A stretch of DNA of 64,000 bases from Limnoperna fortunei (lineage: Eukaryota; Mollusca; Bivalvia; Mytilida; Modiolidae). The notes below the pieces were generated by a model, which had not been told where the DNA came from, ran no database searches, and was given only the letters and a program-made list of their open reading frames with translations. This document shows, one piece after another, positions 35,118 to 45,852 of this stretch (position 1 is the first letter of the stretch; each line of letters begins with the position of its first letter). Location of the stretch: contig OX104124.1 of assembly GCA_944474755.1 (NCBI GenBank), positions 24,712,452 through 24,776,451 on the forward strand. Reading direction: 5' to 3'. The position numbers were made by a program, and so were the translations under genes.

Positions 35118-36743
35118 GATGTTTGACACACAGTTGTATTAATTTGGAGATACACACCCCAATTCAAGTCGACAGATTAGAAAAGGAGCTACAAAATTAT
35201 CCTGATAAAAATTTTTCAAATTATCTATTGTCAGGGCTCAGAAATGGTTTTGATACTGGTATTAAAGAACTTCCTGCAAATTCTATTATTTGCAAAAATT
35301 TACGATCAGCTTTATCGAATAAAGACACAGTGTCAGAGTTAATTAAAAATGAAGTTAGTAAAGGTTATCTTAATGGTCCCTATGAAACGATTCCATATGT
35401 TAATTTTAGAATCAATCCTGTAGGGGTGGCAGAAGGAAAATACAATAAAAAGAAGCGATTAATTGTGGATCTGTCGGCACCACATGACGATTTTGACAAC
35501 CCAAGCTTAAATGAGTTGATAGATAAACAAGAATTTTCTTTACAATATGTCTCTATCGACGATGCTATAAAAATTATTAAAAAATTAGGGGAAGGTTCTT
35601 GGTTAATTAGAACTGATATCACTGATGCTTTTAAAACAATTCCGTTAGCACCTTGTCTGTGGCCATATCATGGAATACATTTATTGGAACAATGAATATT
35701 TTTTCTTCAATAAGTTGGTTTTTGGTAGTAGATCATCTCCAAAAATTTTTGATAATTTATCAAAAGCCGTTTGCTGGATAGCTGAGCATAATTATGGAAT
35801 CGATAACGTTTTACATTTGCTCGATGATTTTCTTGTTATAGTCCCACCGGAAGGCAATGCCCAAGGAATCATGAATTCATTTTTAAGTATATTTGCAGAA
35901 TTAGGTATCCCTCTGTCTGCAAAGAAAACTGAAGGTCCATGTACAGAATTAGAATATTTAGGGATTCATTTAGATACTCAAAAAATGGAAGCACGTTTGC
36001 CTATTGAGAAAGTTAAGCGTATTCAAGAAATAATTGAATCCTTTTCTACAAGAAAGTCATGTACTAAGAGGGAGCTTTTAAGTCTCCTAGGCCACTTTAA
36101 TTTTGCTAGTAGAGTAATTCATCCAGGCCGTTCATTTGTTTCACATTTGATTAAACTGTCAACTTCAGTTTCTAAGTTGTCACATTATGTTAGCATAAAA
36201 CAATGTATGTCAGATTTAGCCATGTGGGCTAGTGTTTTAAAGAATTGGAATGGCATGTCATTCTTTTTAAATGATTATATGACTAAAGCATCAGATATGA
36301 ACTTGTATACAGATGCGACTGACAAATCGTTTGGGTGTTTTTATAATAACAAATGGTTCCAAGGATATTTTCCCGATTCGATTTTAAAAGAAGACACATC
36401 AATGGCTCTTTTTGAACTGTACCCCATAGTCATGGCTTGTGTTTTATGGGGACACTCGTGGGCTAGACTTAAAATCTTGTTTTATTGTGATAATTTATCT
36501 ACGGTTGAAATAATAAATAAAGGTAGATCTCGTAATCACAGTATTATGAAGCTGATGCGAAAATTGACCTATCACTCTGCAGTGAACAATTATATCATTT
36601 ATGCAAAGCACATACCGGGGCGTTTCAACACTATAGCTGATGCCATCTCTCGGTTTCAGATGACAAAGTTTCGGAGGTTAGCACCCCTTGCAGAGGAGCT
36701 CCAAACTCCTTGTATCCCTCCATCCTTGCTGCTGATGGACTAG
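35114..36743 (+). pseudogene. Reverse transcriptase-RNase H ORF with a frame break near 35680
   Basis: The first part ends at 35695 after KKRLIVDLSAPHDDFDNPSL and the first catalytic Asp in RTDITDAFKTIPLAP. The continuation, in another frame, is open around 35670-36743 and has FGSRSSPKIFD, the catalytic box HLLDDFLV and LEYLGIHLD. RNase H follows with LYTDATDKSFG, LFELYPIVMA and YCDNLSTVEIINKG, ending near DAISRF. Order and motifs match DIRS/Ngaro RT-RH. The split lies between RT motifs and so breaks the enzyme. The 4-base overlap with the gag stop suggests coupled translation. Confidence 0.88.
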
Positions 36744-36745
36744 AT

Positions 36746-37714
36746 ATGAACATTGAGAAATTGTGGGACGCCTGTATAAGCAAGCAAACAAAACAGGTGT
36801 ATACAACCGGTTTTAACTGTTTTGTTAAATTTTTGAAGATGAATAGGTACACAGACTACACATTGGACTTAAACATCATTTCTGAAGATCATCTTATTCA
36901 GTTTGTTACATACTGTAAATTTGTTTTAAACCTAAAATTTGATACAATCAGCTTGTATCTAGCAGGAGTTCGACACTTTTTTATTCGTTATCATAAAAGT
37001 GACCCGTTAGTAAATACTATTCGTTTGGATTATATTTTAAGAGGCATCAAGAAAATACAAATCAATGCCACAAATAAGCGGTTCCCAAGTACTTCAGATA
37101 TATTGTTGGTTATGTGTAAAGAATTGGGAAAAGGAGTGTTTTCCCAATTTATTGATAGAATGTTACTTTGTATTTTTACAATGGCATTCTTTGGTTTCCT
37201 TCGCTGTGGAGAATTTACTCGTAATAATGATAGTGACCCATATCTTATTATAAATGATATTCATTTAGCCAAAGGGACAAAGTACACCATACATTTAAAG
37301 TCTTCCAAGTGTGATCGTTTTAATAAGGGGGTTCACATAGATATTTTTGAAAATGAGACAACATTGCCAGTTAAGGAAATGAGCGAGTACTTAGAGGAGA
37401 GAATGAAGCAAGGTGCTGTCGCATCTTCCCCCTTATTCATTGAAAATGATTTTGATAATCGACCCCTTTCTAGAAAAACTTTTATTAGATTACTCAAGGT
37501 AGTTTTGCAAAAATGTGGTTTTAATGATAGCTTATTTTCGGGCCACTCCTTTCGTATTGGTGCAGCTACATCAGCTGCAGCAGCAGGTGTAGAAGATCAC
37601 ATCATCAAGGCCCTAGGTAGATGGAATTCTGACTGTTATATTAGATATATCAGAATCAATAAAGATATTTTAAATTTGGCACAACAAGACATGTGTCCAC
37701 ATAATTTTATATAA
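36746..37714 (+). CDS. Tyrosine recombinase of Ngaro-type retrotransposon
   Basis: The ORF has 322 residues starting at the ATG three bases after the RT stop; the frame is open further upstream. The N-terminal SAM-like helical region includes KQTKQVYTTGFNCFVKFLK. The catalytic region shows the first Arg in GFLRCGEFTR, the HxxR box in FSGHSFRIGAATSAAAAG, and the Tyr in LGRWNSDCYIRYI. All R-H-R-Y residues are present, so this ORF appears intact. Such enzymes insert the circular cDNA in place of a DDE integrase. From 37715 to 37937 nothing else was seen. Confidence 0.92.
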   Translation: MNIEKLWDACISKQTKQVYTTGFNCFVKFLKMNRYTDYTLDLNIISEDHLIQFVTYCKFVLNLKFDTISLYLAGVRHFFIRYHKSDPLVNTIRLDYILRGIKKIQINATNKRFPSTSDILLVMCKELGKGVFSQFIDRMLLCIFTMAFFGFLRCGEFTRNNDSDPYLIINDIHLAKGTKYTIHLKSSKCDRFNKGVHIDIFENETTLPVKEMSEYLEERMKQGAVASSPLFIENDFDNRPLSRKTFIRLLKVVLQKCGFNDSLFSGHSFRIGAATSAAAAGVEDHIIKALGRWNSDCYIRYIRINKDILNLAQQDMCPHNFI

Positions 37715-37937
37715 TATTTAGTAAAAAGGTACAGCTAATTAAGCTATTACAAATTATTGTACTTGTATATACATACGTATGCCTCTTACCTTCTATATAT
37801 TAATTCTCACTTAAACATGTACTTTAGCATTTTCTTTTATTGTATATATATATTAAAGGCATTTCTATATTTTAACAACATTTGATGTATCTCTTGGGGG
37901 CTTCACTCGTTTTACATGTAAACAACTCGTTCATTTT

Positions 37938-39133
37938 GGCCTGCATAATTTCGGGGAAATTATTTCTCCCCCAATTATATACATCAGGTTTTTTTATGTT
38001 TTTAATACATGTTTAGGTTACATTACACATATATGGGTTTAGTGCTAATGATGCTGGGTTCTACCACATCACCCTGAATGTTCCAATACTTAGAGTTGCT
38101 AAAGCTGGGTTCTACCGCTTAGCACGTGCCGGGTTATAACGCATTAAACAAACTTTGCTCTACAACATTTATAAAAGCTGGGTTCTACCGCTTTTCCTAT
38201 GCTGGGTTCTACCGCATACAACTATTAATCAAGCTGGGTTCTACCGCTTTCCTCTGCTGGGTTCTACCGCACACAACAATGCTGGGCTCTACCACATTGA
38301 TGCTATACATGTAACGTTTTGTTCAGTTTGGATTTTACACTTCACATTATGCTGGGTTCTACCGCATAATAGCAGGGGTACATTGTAGTTTTGTTATGAT
38401 TTAGTTGTAGAAAACACTTAAGTATTTAGTCACTGTTATTTTTCTATTTTGTATTTGTAAGTAGTAAATGAGTAGCCCCCAAGACGCCAAAAGATACATC
38501 CAGTTTTTAATATTACATGAGTTTGTTTTATACTGTAATGAGCAGATAGTTTACTTGTATATGATTTGTTTATATTTTAGTATTCCAATGCATTTAGTAG
38601 TAATAAATGTGTTCTTATCTATGTTTTATTATCTATAATAATGCAACTAGGAAGTACTTATATTATGAATCTGGCTTCTAGATAGGGTTAGTCATGTAAC
38701 TTTGTGACAACATGAACTTGGGATGTACTTGACATATTTACTAGATAGATGAACTTGGTATGCACCCATCATAATTACTAGGTAGATGGACTTGGAATGC
38801 TCTTGACATAATTACTTGGTTAAGGAACTTGGTATACAGATGTAATAGATCAGTATTGGTACTTGCTTGAAAGCATAGTAGGCTTTTCAGAGCGTAAAAA
38901 GGGTCTTTGAACAAACAGGTAGCCAGCAGGTAACCCATACCAGTGCGGCACGTATAAGCACTAGCAGTTATAGATTACATAAGAATGCAACAACTCGTGC
39001 GGCATGTATAAGCACTATCAGTTATAGATTACATAAGGATGCAACAACTCGTAATGTTCCTTGTTCACCTTACGTTGACATGTAAATAATGAAGTTGAAC
39101 TAGTCGTTAGTCTTATATCAGATGATGAATAAA
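37938..39133 (+). repeat. Ngaro split direct repeat B1 with a reiterated 15-bp motif
   Basis: 1196 bp, repeated at 40309-41503. Between 38049 and 38370 it carries about nine copies of GCTGGGTTCTACCGC, with variants ending CCACA and one GGGTTATAACGC. The far end GATGATGAATAAA abuts A2. ORFs here are short and not conserved features. Confidence 0.92.
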
Positions 39134-39134
39134 T

Positions 39135-39319
39135 GGCAATTTAAGATAATTAAATTAGAGTTTATGCATCATTAGTTCTGTTCTATTTTCCGTGCTGGCA
39201 TCTGATTAATATGTGCATATTCATGAGCTAATTGTGTTGGCCATTCATAATTGAGATTTATATTTAGAAGTCAGTTCAGGTTTCAATAATGGTGGCCAGC
39301 ACGTCCACAAAAATTTGCT
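39135..39319 (+). repeat. Ngaro split direct repeat A2
   Basis: A 185-bp copy of 33388-33572, directly after B1. Beyond TTTGCT the sequence departs from A1 into CCCGC and the 39325-40121 insertion. Confidence 0.9.
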
Positions 39320-39324
39320 CCCGC

Positions 39325-40121
39325 CAGGGCTTTTCCTCCCTTTTATTTAGTGCCGAATATCGGCACCTTTCCCAATGGCAAAAACTGCCTCTTTTTTCCC
39401 AATTTTGACTTAAATTTCCCAATCGTAAATTTCCGGATATTTTTCGGGTTTTTTCCGACATCGTACCGCATATTTTCACACTTATGCTCTCTAAAATGGA
39501 GGGAGAATTATGATCATTGATATCATTTTTGCGCTTTAATCAATACAATTGCATAACTGTTTGCATACGCTCAACTTTGAAACGTGATTTAGTTTGTTTG
39601 ATTGACAACTCTAAACGTCATGTCCTATAATGGGAAATACTATTCAAAAACTGTAAAATGGGTGGTAAAAAACGAATACCACCAGATTGACAAACTTTTT
39701 GCTAAAAAGCCTAATATACACTCTGTATCTAGATTTCTAAACTAAAAGATTTTGGTTGCTGGTTTAAATTGGGCTTAGCAAAAGTATAATGTCATATGTC
39801 TTTGAAATTTCTGTTGTTGAACTTTAGATAATATTCAGTTGGAGTGTCAGTCTTTGGATAGTCATACAGAATTAAAATTGCATAGCTGTGACAGTATGAA
39901 ACAAATTGAAAAAGATTCATGATCATTTTGCAGTTTATAATTACCACATCTAAATTTACAAGCATGCTGCATAAAAAAAAAGCACACAGAAACTAAGTTC
40001 AAACCTAGAAACTTCAAACTAAAGCATGATTGCAAAGTTTCCCAAAATCACAGAAAATGTCGATAAATTTTCCCAAAATCAGCGGAGAAGGACATTCCCA
40101 AAAAGGCCAGGAAAAGCCCTG
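39325..40121. mobile_element. TIR element (hAT-like ends) nested in the Ngaro copy
   Basis: A perfect 13-bp inverted end, CAGGGCTTTTCCT at left and AGGAAAAGCCCTG at right. Looser inverted words (TTTCCCAA/TTGGGAAA) reach about 100 bp inwards. CCCGC flanks both sides (39320-39324, 40122-40126). CAGGG ends suggest hAT, but an 8-bp duplication is not seen, so the class is open. It is 797 bp and non-coding. Confidence 0.65.
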
Positions 40122-40308
40122 CCCGCCCACCAACCCCAACTACGCCTTGTGTTTAAAATTTTGTTATTTTACTTAATAGGTCAGCATTTATGTTATTTTA
40201 TTCCCCCCCCCTTTTGTTTATTGTAATGGGGCTGCTCATATTATTTTTGTTTTTGAAACATATTGTATATATTTTGTTGGTATCTTTGTTCTGCATAATT
40301 TCGGGGAA

Positions 40309-41503
40309 GGCCTGCATAATTTCGGGGAAATTATTTCTCCCCCAATTATATACATCAGGTTTTTTATGTTTTTAATACATGTTTAGGTTACATTACACAT
40401 ATATGGGTTTAGTGCTAATGATGCTGGGTTCTACCACATCACCCTGAATGTTCCAATACTTAGAGTTGCTAAAGCTGGGTTCTACCGCTTAGCACGTGCC
40501 GGGTTATAACGCATTAAACAAACTTTGCTCTACAACATTTATAAAAGCTGGGTTCTACCGCTTTTCCTATGCTGGGTTCTACCGCATACAACTATTAATC
40601 AAGCTGGGTTCTACCGCTTTCCTCTGCTGGGTTCTACCGCACACAACAATGCTGGGCTCTACCACATTGATGCTATACATGTAACGTTTTGTTCAGTTTG
40701 GATTTTACACTTCACATTATGCTGGGTTCTACCGCATAATAGCAGGGGTACATTGTAGTTTTGTTATGATTTAGTTGTAGAAAACACTTAAGTATTTAGT
40801 CACTGTTATTTTTCTATTTTGTATTTGTAAGTAGTAAATGAGTAGCCCCCAAGACGCCAAAAGATACATCCAGTTTTTAATATTACATGAGTTTGTTTTA
40901 TACTGTAATGAGCAGATAGTTTACTTGTATATGATTTGTTTATATTTTAGTATTCCAATGCATTTAGTAGTAATAAATGTGTTCTTATCTATGTTTTATT
41001 ATCTATAATAATGCAACTAGGAAGTGCTTATATTATGAATCTGGCTTCTAGATAGGGTTAGTCATGTAACTTTGTGACAACATGAACTTGGGATGTACTT
41101 GACATATTTACTAGATAGATGAACTTGGTATGCACCCATCATAATTACTAGGTAGATGGACTTGGAATGCTCTTGACATAATTACTTGGTTAAGGAACTT
41201 GGTATACAGATGTAATAGATCAGTATTGGTACTTGCTTGAAAGCATAGTAGGCTTTTCAGAGCGTAAAAAGGGTCTTTGAACAAACAGGTAGCCAGCAGG
41301 TAACCCATACCAGTGCGGCACGTATAAGCACTAGCAGTTATAGATTACATAAGAATGCAACAACTCGTGCGGCATGTATAAGCACTATCAGTTATAGATT
41401 ACATAAGGATGCAACAACTCGTAATGTTCCTTGTTCACCTTACGTTGACATGTAAATAATGAAGTTGAACTAGTCGTTAGTCTTATATCAGATGATGAAT
41501 AAA
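40309..41503 (+). repeat. Ngaro split direct repeat B2
   Basis: Nearly identical to B1. By eye I see one T deleted in a T run (near 40367) and A to G near 41026. A 20-bp word with TGCATAATTTCGGGGAA is duplicated just upstream. 40127-40308 is non-coding. Confidence 0.92.
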
Positions 41504-41532
41504 ATGTACTATAATTGGTAACCGAACAACTT

Positions 41533-42307
41533 GGAACGCAGACAACTCGGACTGTAGCAAGGACAGCTCGGCCCATGAAAATAGGACAACTCGGACCGCA
41601 TTTATTTCTCATAATGTCATAATGTCATTAAAATATTAAAATATGATAGTCCTGTTTATAATATTTATCCATATAATGTTATAAATTTTTTCTAGTAAAT
41701 TGAAATAGTTCTACTCGAATGTAAATTATACCGATTTAATTATATAAAAGTTAAATGTTAAGATGAGAAATGCGACACAAATAACAACATTAAATTTTAA
41801 GAATTCAGAAAACACTCACAATTATCTATAATAATTGTGGCTTCAATTAATGTGATCGGTAATCATGTTGTTTCAAATTTAAGATCTGAAAGAATTTGAG
41901 CTTGTTTGTTTTCAAATAAGTGAATTTAGTGAAACTTAATAGATAGAAACTTCCGTGATTCCAAATGAGTAGCTTGGTCAAGATGTGAAAAAATGGTGAC
42001 GACATGATACCATACTCTGATATCACAATTCCCTTATTTTAAAACAAATATATGTTGAAGCTTTTTTTTGTTTTGTTTTGTTTTTTTCTGATAAATAGTA
42101 AATTTCACGTTAAACAACAAATTTCAGTCTGGTCAACTGCTGTACAGTTAATAAAATAAACGTCTGCAGTTAACAATAACAAACAAAAACTTTATTTTTT
42201 TACATGACATTATAGATTTCTTGGAACATAAATTATAGGACAACTCGGACCGTATATGAATAAAACGGTCCAACTTGTCCTATTACGGTCCGAGTTGTCT
42301 TGCATTC
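41533..42307. mobile_element. MITE with reiterated GACAACTCGGACCG ends
   Basis: Left end GGAACGCAGACAACTCGGAC; right end GTCCGAGTTGTCTTGCATTCC, given here as GTCCGAGTTGTC and GCATTCC. GACAACTCGGACC occurs about three times near the left end and, in both orientations, three times near the right end. The interior is AT-rich and non-coding. It lies just outside B2 within the GGCC-ended element. Confidence 0.7.
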
Positions 42308-42736
42308 CTGCAATGGTATAATGGACCTCGCAGTGAAGCCAACAATGGCTGCTGCAGCGTTGGCTTTAATTGATTCTAACAAGTCCCCATGCGTACTCCG
42401 TCATAAAATCACAATGAATTGTCCACAGTATTATCGTTTTCCTCCCGTGAGGACTTTGCATGACACCAAAGACGATGCCATGCTGACGGAAGTTAAACAA
42501 ACGCTGTATATTTAAATCACCACACCACGTGATAAAGCGTGTTAAAGAAAACGTTTTGATGATTGTTAAAATCATACATTTTACCGGTAACGGAAAGAGA
42601 CGCGAAAAATTTCCGAGCGGGACGCGGAACTGCCGATTTTTATTTATTTTTTTTTTGGTATGATAAAAAACGAATGCGGCGGGTAAATGGGACACAAGGC
42701 GGGGCCTGAGAAGCTAATAATTTTTTTTTTTTGGCC
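42308..42736. other. Right arm of the GGCC-ended transposon
   Basis: Less AT-rich than its surroundings in 42308-42520. Overlapping frames on both strands (42300-42515, 42366-42695) are open but have no motif I recognise. It ends in CCTGAGAAGCTAATAA and a T run before TTGGCC. Confidence 0.45.
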
Positions 42737-43009
42737 ATACATTGATAAAGTTATAGCCACAGACAAATTGATAGAGATCTACAGTATAGTACATAATTGT
42801 TATCAACAAAATTGCCAGAGGTCATTGAAATCAACCATGGGGTCCAATCCACAAAAAACCTTAATCTCCGCGTCAAAACCTTAATTTCCCAGGCATACCC
42901 TTAATTAAGAAAAGAACACTTAATTTTACAGTCAACTCTTAAAAAATTAAGGTTTTGACTAGGAAATTAAGGTTTTGGCTAGGAAATTTAGGTTTTGGTG
43001 TTTGTAGTG
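42737..43009 (-). repeat. Right long terminal repeat of CACTA element, outer part
   Basis: Reverse complement of about 27485-27760. It includes the subterminal motifs AACCTTAATCTCC and AATTAAGGTTTTG and the terminal TAGTG. Confidence 0.85.
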
Positions 43010-43454
43010 CAAAAACTGATCATTTGTCCAAATTCATAATTAAAGTGCAATAGCTCATATAAAGAGTCATCTAGCAATTCTGGACTAAGCAATCATTTGT
43101 AGTAGGCCTAGCCGTTATATTTTTCAAGTTACAGGACAAAAATGAAAAAATTTTATTAAAAAATTGTCATTTAAGGGCAATAACTCCTATAAGGAGTCAT
43201 CTAAAAATTTCAGACCAATACAGTGAATTGTAGGGTTTTTATTGCTGATCAATTTAGTTATTTATAATTTCACTCTAGCTGTTATGGTTTTTAAGTTACA
43301 GGACAAAAACGGAAAATTTCATATAAAATTGCAATTTAAGGGCAATAACTCATATAAGGCGTCATCTGATAATTTCAGACCATTTAAGTGAATTGTAGGG
43401 CTTTTATTGCTGATCATTTAAAAAAATAAGCTTCCACAGAAACTTATTACCTAC

Positions 43455-43619
43455 CTCTTTTCCATCAGTTTTTCTAAATCCAGTTTTTACAAATCCAAAG
43501 GCTCCTTTCCCAATAGAGTCCATGGTTTCATATTTCAGATCATACAGCCCCCTTCCTGGTGACTTCTCATTTTCTTCACCCTCTCCTTTTTCTTCATTGT
43601 CATTCTTATCAACAGACAA
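43455..43619 (-). CDS. PASK: PAS-domain kinase, glycine-loop exon
   Basis: A 165-bp, 55-codon exon in phase 0 on both sides, with acceptor ATCTGTAG and donor GAG|GTAGGT. It starts LSVDKND, passes an acidic stretch (EEKGEGEENEK), then GLYDLKYETMDSIGKGAFGF with the ATP-binding loop, and ends FRKTDGKE. It joins to VVVKF of exon 23440-23565 across a 19.9-kb intron. A family 1 pearl-like fragment abuts its 3' side within about 35 bp. Confidence 0.92.
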
Positions 43620-44712
43620 CTACAGATAAATGTTAACAAAATAAAGTTCTGTATTAATCAAAAGAGATTTTCCAGGAAAATTAAATTGTGGTCAGACTTC
43701 AGTAACAATTTGGGATACTACTATTTTTGATTGGTATGTGTGAAACCATTAATATCATTCAGATCAAAATGTTAAATATCAGGTGCACAATTGCATTATT
43801 TGACAAAGATTCTGTGAAAGTGTCATAAACTTCCATTAAGTGGTGTAGGTGGAGTTGTGGACAAGAGATAGGTACCCACTTATCATGCTTATGTCAATGA
43901 CAAAGTCCATGTTTCCATTGGAAACCCCAAATATCAATCTGATCAAGTGTTACATATCAGGTCACAATGACACTATGTCACAAAGACTCTGTGAAAGTCT
44001 CATCAAATTCCATTCAGTAGTGTAGGTGGAATTGCTTAAAAGAGATGGGTACACCTTTATTTCCATGACAAAGTCCCATTGCAAAAGTCGAGGACAATTT
44101 GTGACCTGTGAACAACAGATGCATAGTATTAAACATGGAAAGGTTATCGTGACTAAATTTTGTCTACTGGTTTTTCATAATAAAAAAGGCAAAATATAGA
44201 ATTACAAAAAATGCACTATAAGGAGGTGTGAATTTAAGTATACGGGTTGGGGCCCTAACTCATATTCTGTCTGACCACACCAAAACTTTTAATAGAACAG
44301 AACTCCAGAAATAAATCCATACAAAAGCAACCTTAATGTTGATACAGTTAGTACCTATATTATCTTTGTATGCTATAGAGGTAATAATTTATCTAAAATT
44401 AAGTATGTATCTTGTCAAAATCTGAAATATAAGCGATTGATACAACCTATGTGATACAAAACCTTGTATCATCTATATATGTGATACAAGATGTACTTTT
44501 GTCGGAACTACTTATTGACGTCACAATGAATGGTATAACCAATGATACGTTGAATTACTTTTATTCTGTGAATGATATATGACATCATAATATGTGTGAC
44601 GTTAGGAACTCTATTTATAAACAAATGGTTCGTTGAATGCTAAATTTTAAATTTTAAACATTAGTTTTGTTTTGCCTTTTTATACTTTTTAATTTTAGAT
44701 AAACTTATTACA

Positions 44713-44863
44713 TACATTTAAGTGTAGGTAAAACTACCTGTATCATGTCTTGACAGTTACATACATTCCGCATCACAACTCGACGCTGCGCGTCTCGTAG
44801 TGATACGAATGTATACAACTGTCTCGACGTGATACAGGTAGTTGTACCTACACATAATGTATG
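44713..44863. repeat. Imperfect palindrome, about 150 bp
   Basis: The arms are TGTAGGTAAAACTACCTGTA...ATACATTC and GAATGTAT...ACAGGTAGTTGTACCTACA, with the centre around CGACGCTGCGCGTC. It could be a fold-back element. GTGATAC words also occur at 44450-44490. Confidence 0.7.
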
Positions 44864-45344
44864 TTATGTGTATGTATCTATAAAATATGAATTTGAATAT
44901 AGGCACATCCTAAAATGCAAGTGCCACACTTTTCATGATTTATGATGTTACTTCTGAGCAACTGCAGTGCCTACCAATTTCCATGGTTACCTGACATCTT
45001 TCTCTTATGGTGATGTCACATAAATAGCAATTATCTCCCCTTCATGACATCCAAGGTCAATAAAATATCCTTCATGCACATCTACATACAATGTACTTCC
45101 TTTATGCCAAGTTTCATGAAATTTCATCAAGTGGTTTAGGAGGAGTTGTGCTTACAAGGGATGTGGACAGATGGACAGACAGACAGGGTGATTCCTATAT
45201 ATTCCCCCAAACAAGTTTGCAGGAGGTATCAAAATACAATTTGAAGATACATATTTAACTCATATTATTCTATAACTGCAGTTTTTACTTAACCAGTACA
45301 CTAAATATTTTGCTTCAATATAATGTTTAAGAAATGATTCATAG

Positions 45345-45475
45345 GGGAAGGACTATATACTGATTTTACCACGCTTTTGCCCATCGTGCCAAATATTTTA
45401 CACCATGCATTAGCGAGAGGTAAAATGTGGGCATAAAGGCCCTACCGTTTATAAAATCAGTATATATTTGTGTCG
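45345..45475. repeat. Imperfect palindrome, about 125 bp
   Basis: Outer arms TATATACTGATTTTA and AAAATCAGTATATA; inner arms CTTTTGCCCA/GTGGGCATAAAG. The TIR-like outer arms suggest a small fold-back MITE. Confidence 0.6.
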
Positions 45476-45852
45476 GCAATGAATTATTTAGATTCTAATA
45501 GGAAATATTAATGAACTTTTATCAACAACATAACCTATGAGATGCAGGACATGTCAGCCATCAAGGACTTGATTGTGAAAAATCTTACTATGATGTTGCA
45601 ATAAAAAGTGTTGCTCGTTTTTGACATTGCTTAGGAGTCATTGACAAAAGAGGTTTTAGGCATGTTCTATTAGAATATTTTAATTTCCTTTATATACTCA
45701 ATAGCTGAACAACATTGTCCATTTCGTATAACCTAACTTGGCATTTCAACACATGACTGATTGTTGACGTCATAATTGCATTGATGACGTTCAGCTATTC
45801 ATGAATTCTTAGGCATACAACAAGTGACAACACTTAAAATTGTGAATTCAAA

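Larger units (their letters stand above)
33388..41503 (+). mobile_element. Ngaro/DIRS-type tyrosine-recombinase retrotransposon
   Basis: The architecture is A1 - gag - RT/RNase H - tyrosine recombinase - B1 - A2 - B2, the split direct repeat layout of Ngaro elements. A1 33388-33572 equals A2 39135-39319 (185 bp each), and B1 37938-39133 equals B2 40309-41503. B1 abuts A2 with one intervening base, as expected from circular-junction integration. There is no LTR, no DDE integrase and no evident target duplication. A2 and B2 are separated by a later insertion (39325-40121) plus about 190 bp. gag and RT each carry a frame break, so this copy is probably not autonomous. Confidence 0.88.
33062..42736. 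mobile_element. GGCC-ended TIR transposon (PIF/Harbinger-like?) hosting a retrotransposon
   Basis: Ends are GGCCATG... and ...TTGGCC, with a shared subterminal ATTAGCTTCTCAGG (33080 region and its inverse near 42710). The intact CACTA arm shows the uninterrupted target, giving a 3-bp duplication ATA (33059-33061, 42737-42739). Three-base duplications occur in PIF/Harbinger, but ATA is not their usual TWA, so the superfamily is tentative. GCTTCTCAGG is repeated at 33169. Own sequence is only about 33062-33387, 41504-41532 and 42308-42736; no transposase was found. Confidence 0.6.
27485..43009. mobile_element. CACTA (EnSpm/CMC-like) DNA transposon, non-autonomous
   Basis: The ends are CACTA (27485-27489) and TAGTG (43005-43009), flanked by the 3-bp direct repeat CAA (27482-27484 and 43010-43012); these are hallmarks of CACTA transposons. 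The arms start with several copies of an AATTAAGGTTTTG-type motif in both orientations, like CACTA subterminal repeats. Removing the later insertion 33062-42736 leaves an element of about 5.8 kb. No transposase frame was found, so it is probably mobilised in trans. Confidence 0.75.
27209..43420 (-). mobile_element. Pearl/HINE-like element, family 1, split by a 15.5-kb insertion
   Basis: The piece 27209-27484 starts with CTAGAGGCTCCCATGAGCCT and runs to TAATTTATAAT. The piece 43010-43420 resumes with CAAAAACTGATCATTTGTCC and more core units. In the intact copy at 23709-25881 the same two sequences are adjacent, so the intervening 15.5 kb is an insertion. The far end with the GGACC hairpin is missing after about 43420, close to the PASK exon. 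Confidence 0.7.

Noticed and set aside
33388..41503. LTR retrotransposon or endogenous retrovirus
   Set aside because: The repeats are split (A1...B1A2B2), there is a tyrosine recombinase in place of a DDE integrase, and no protease or envelope-like frame is seen.
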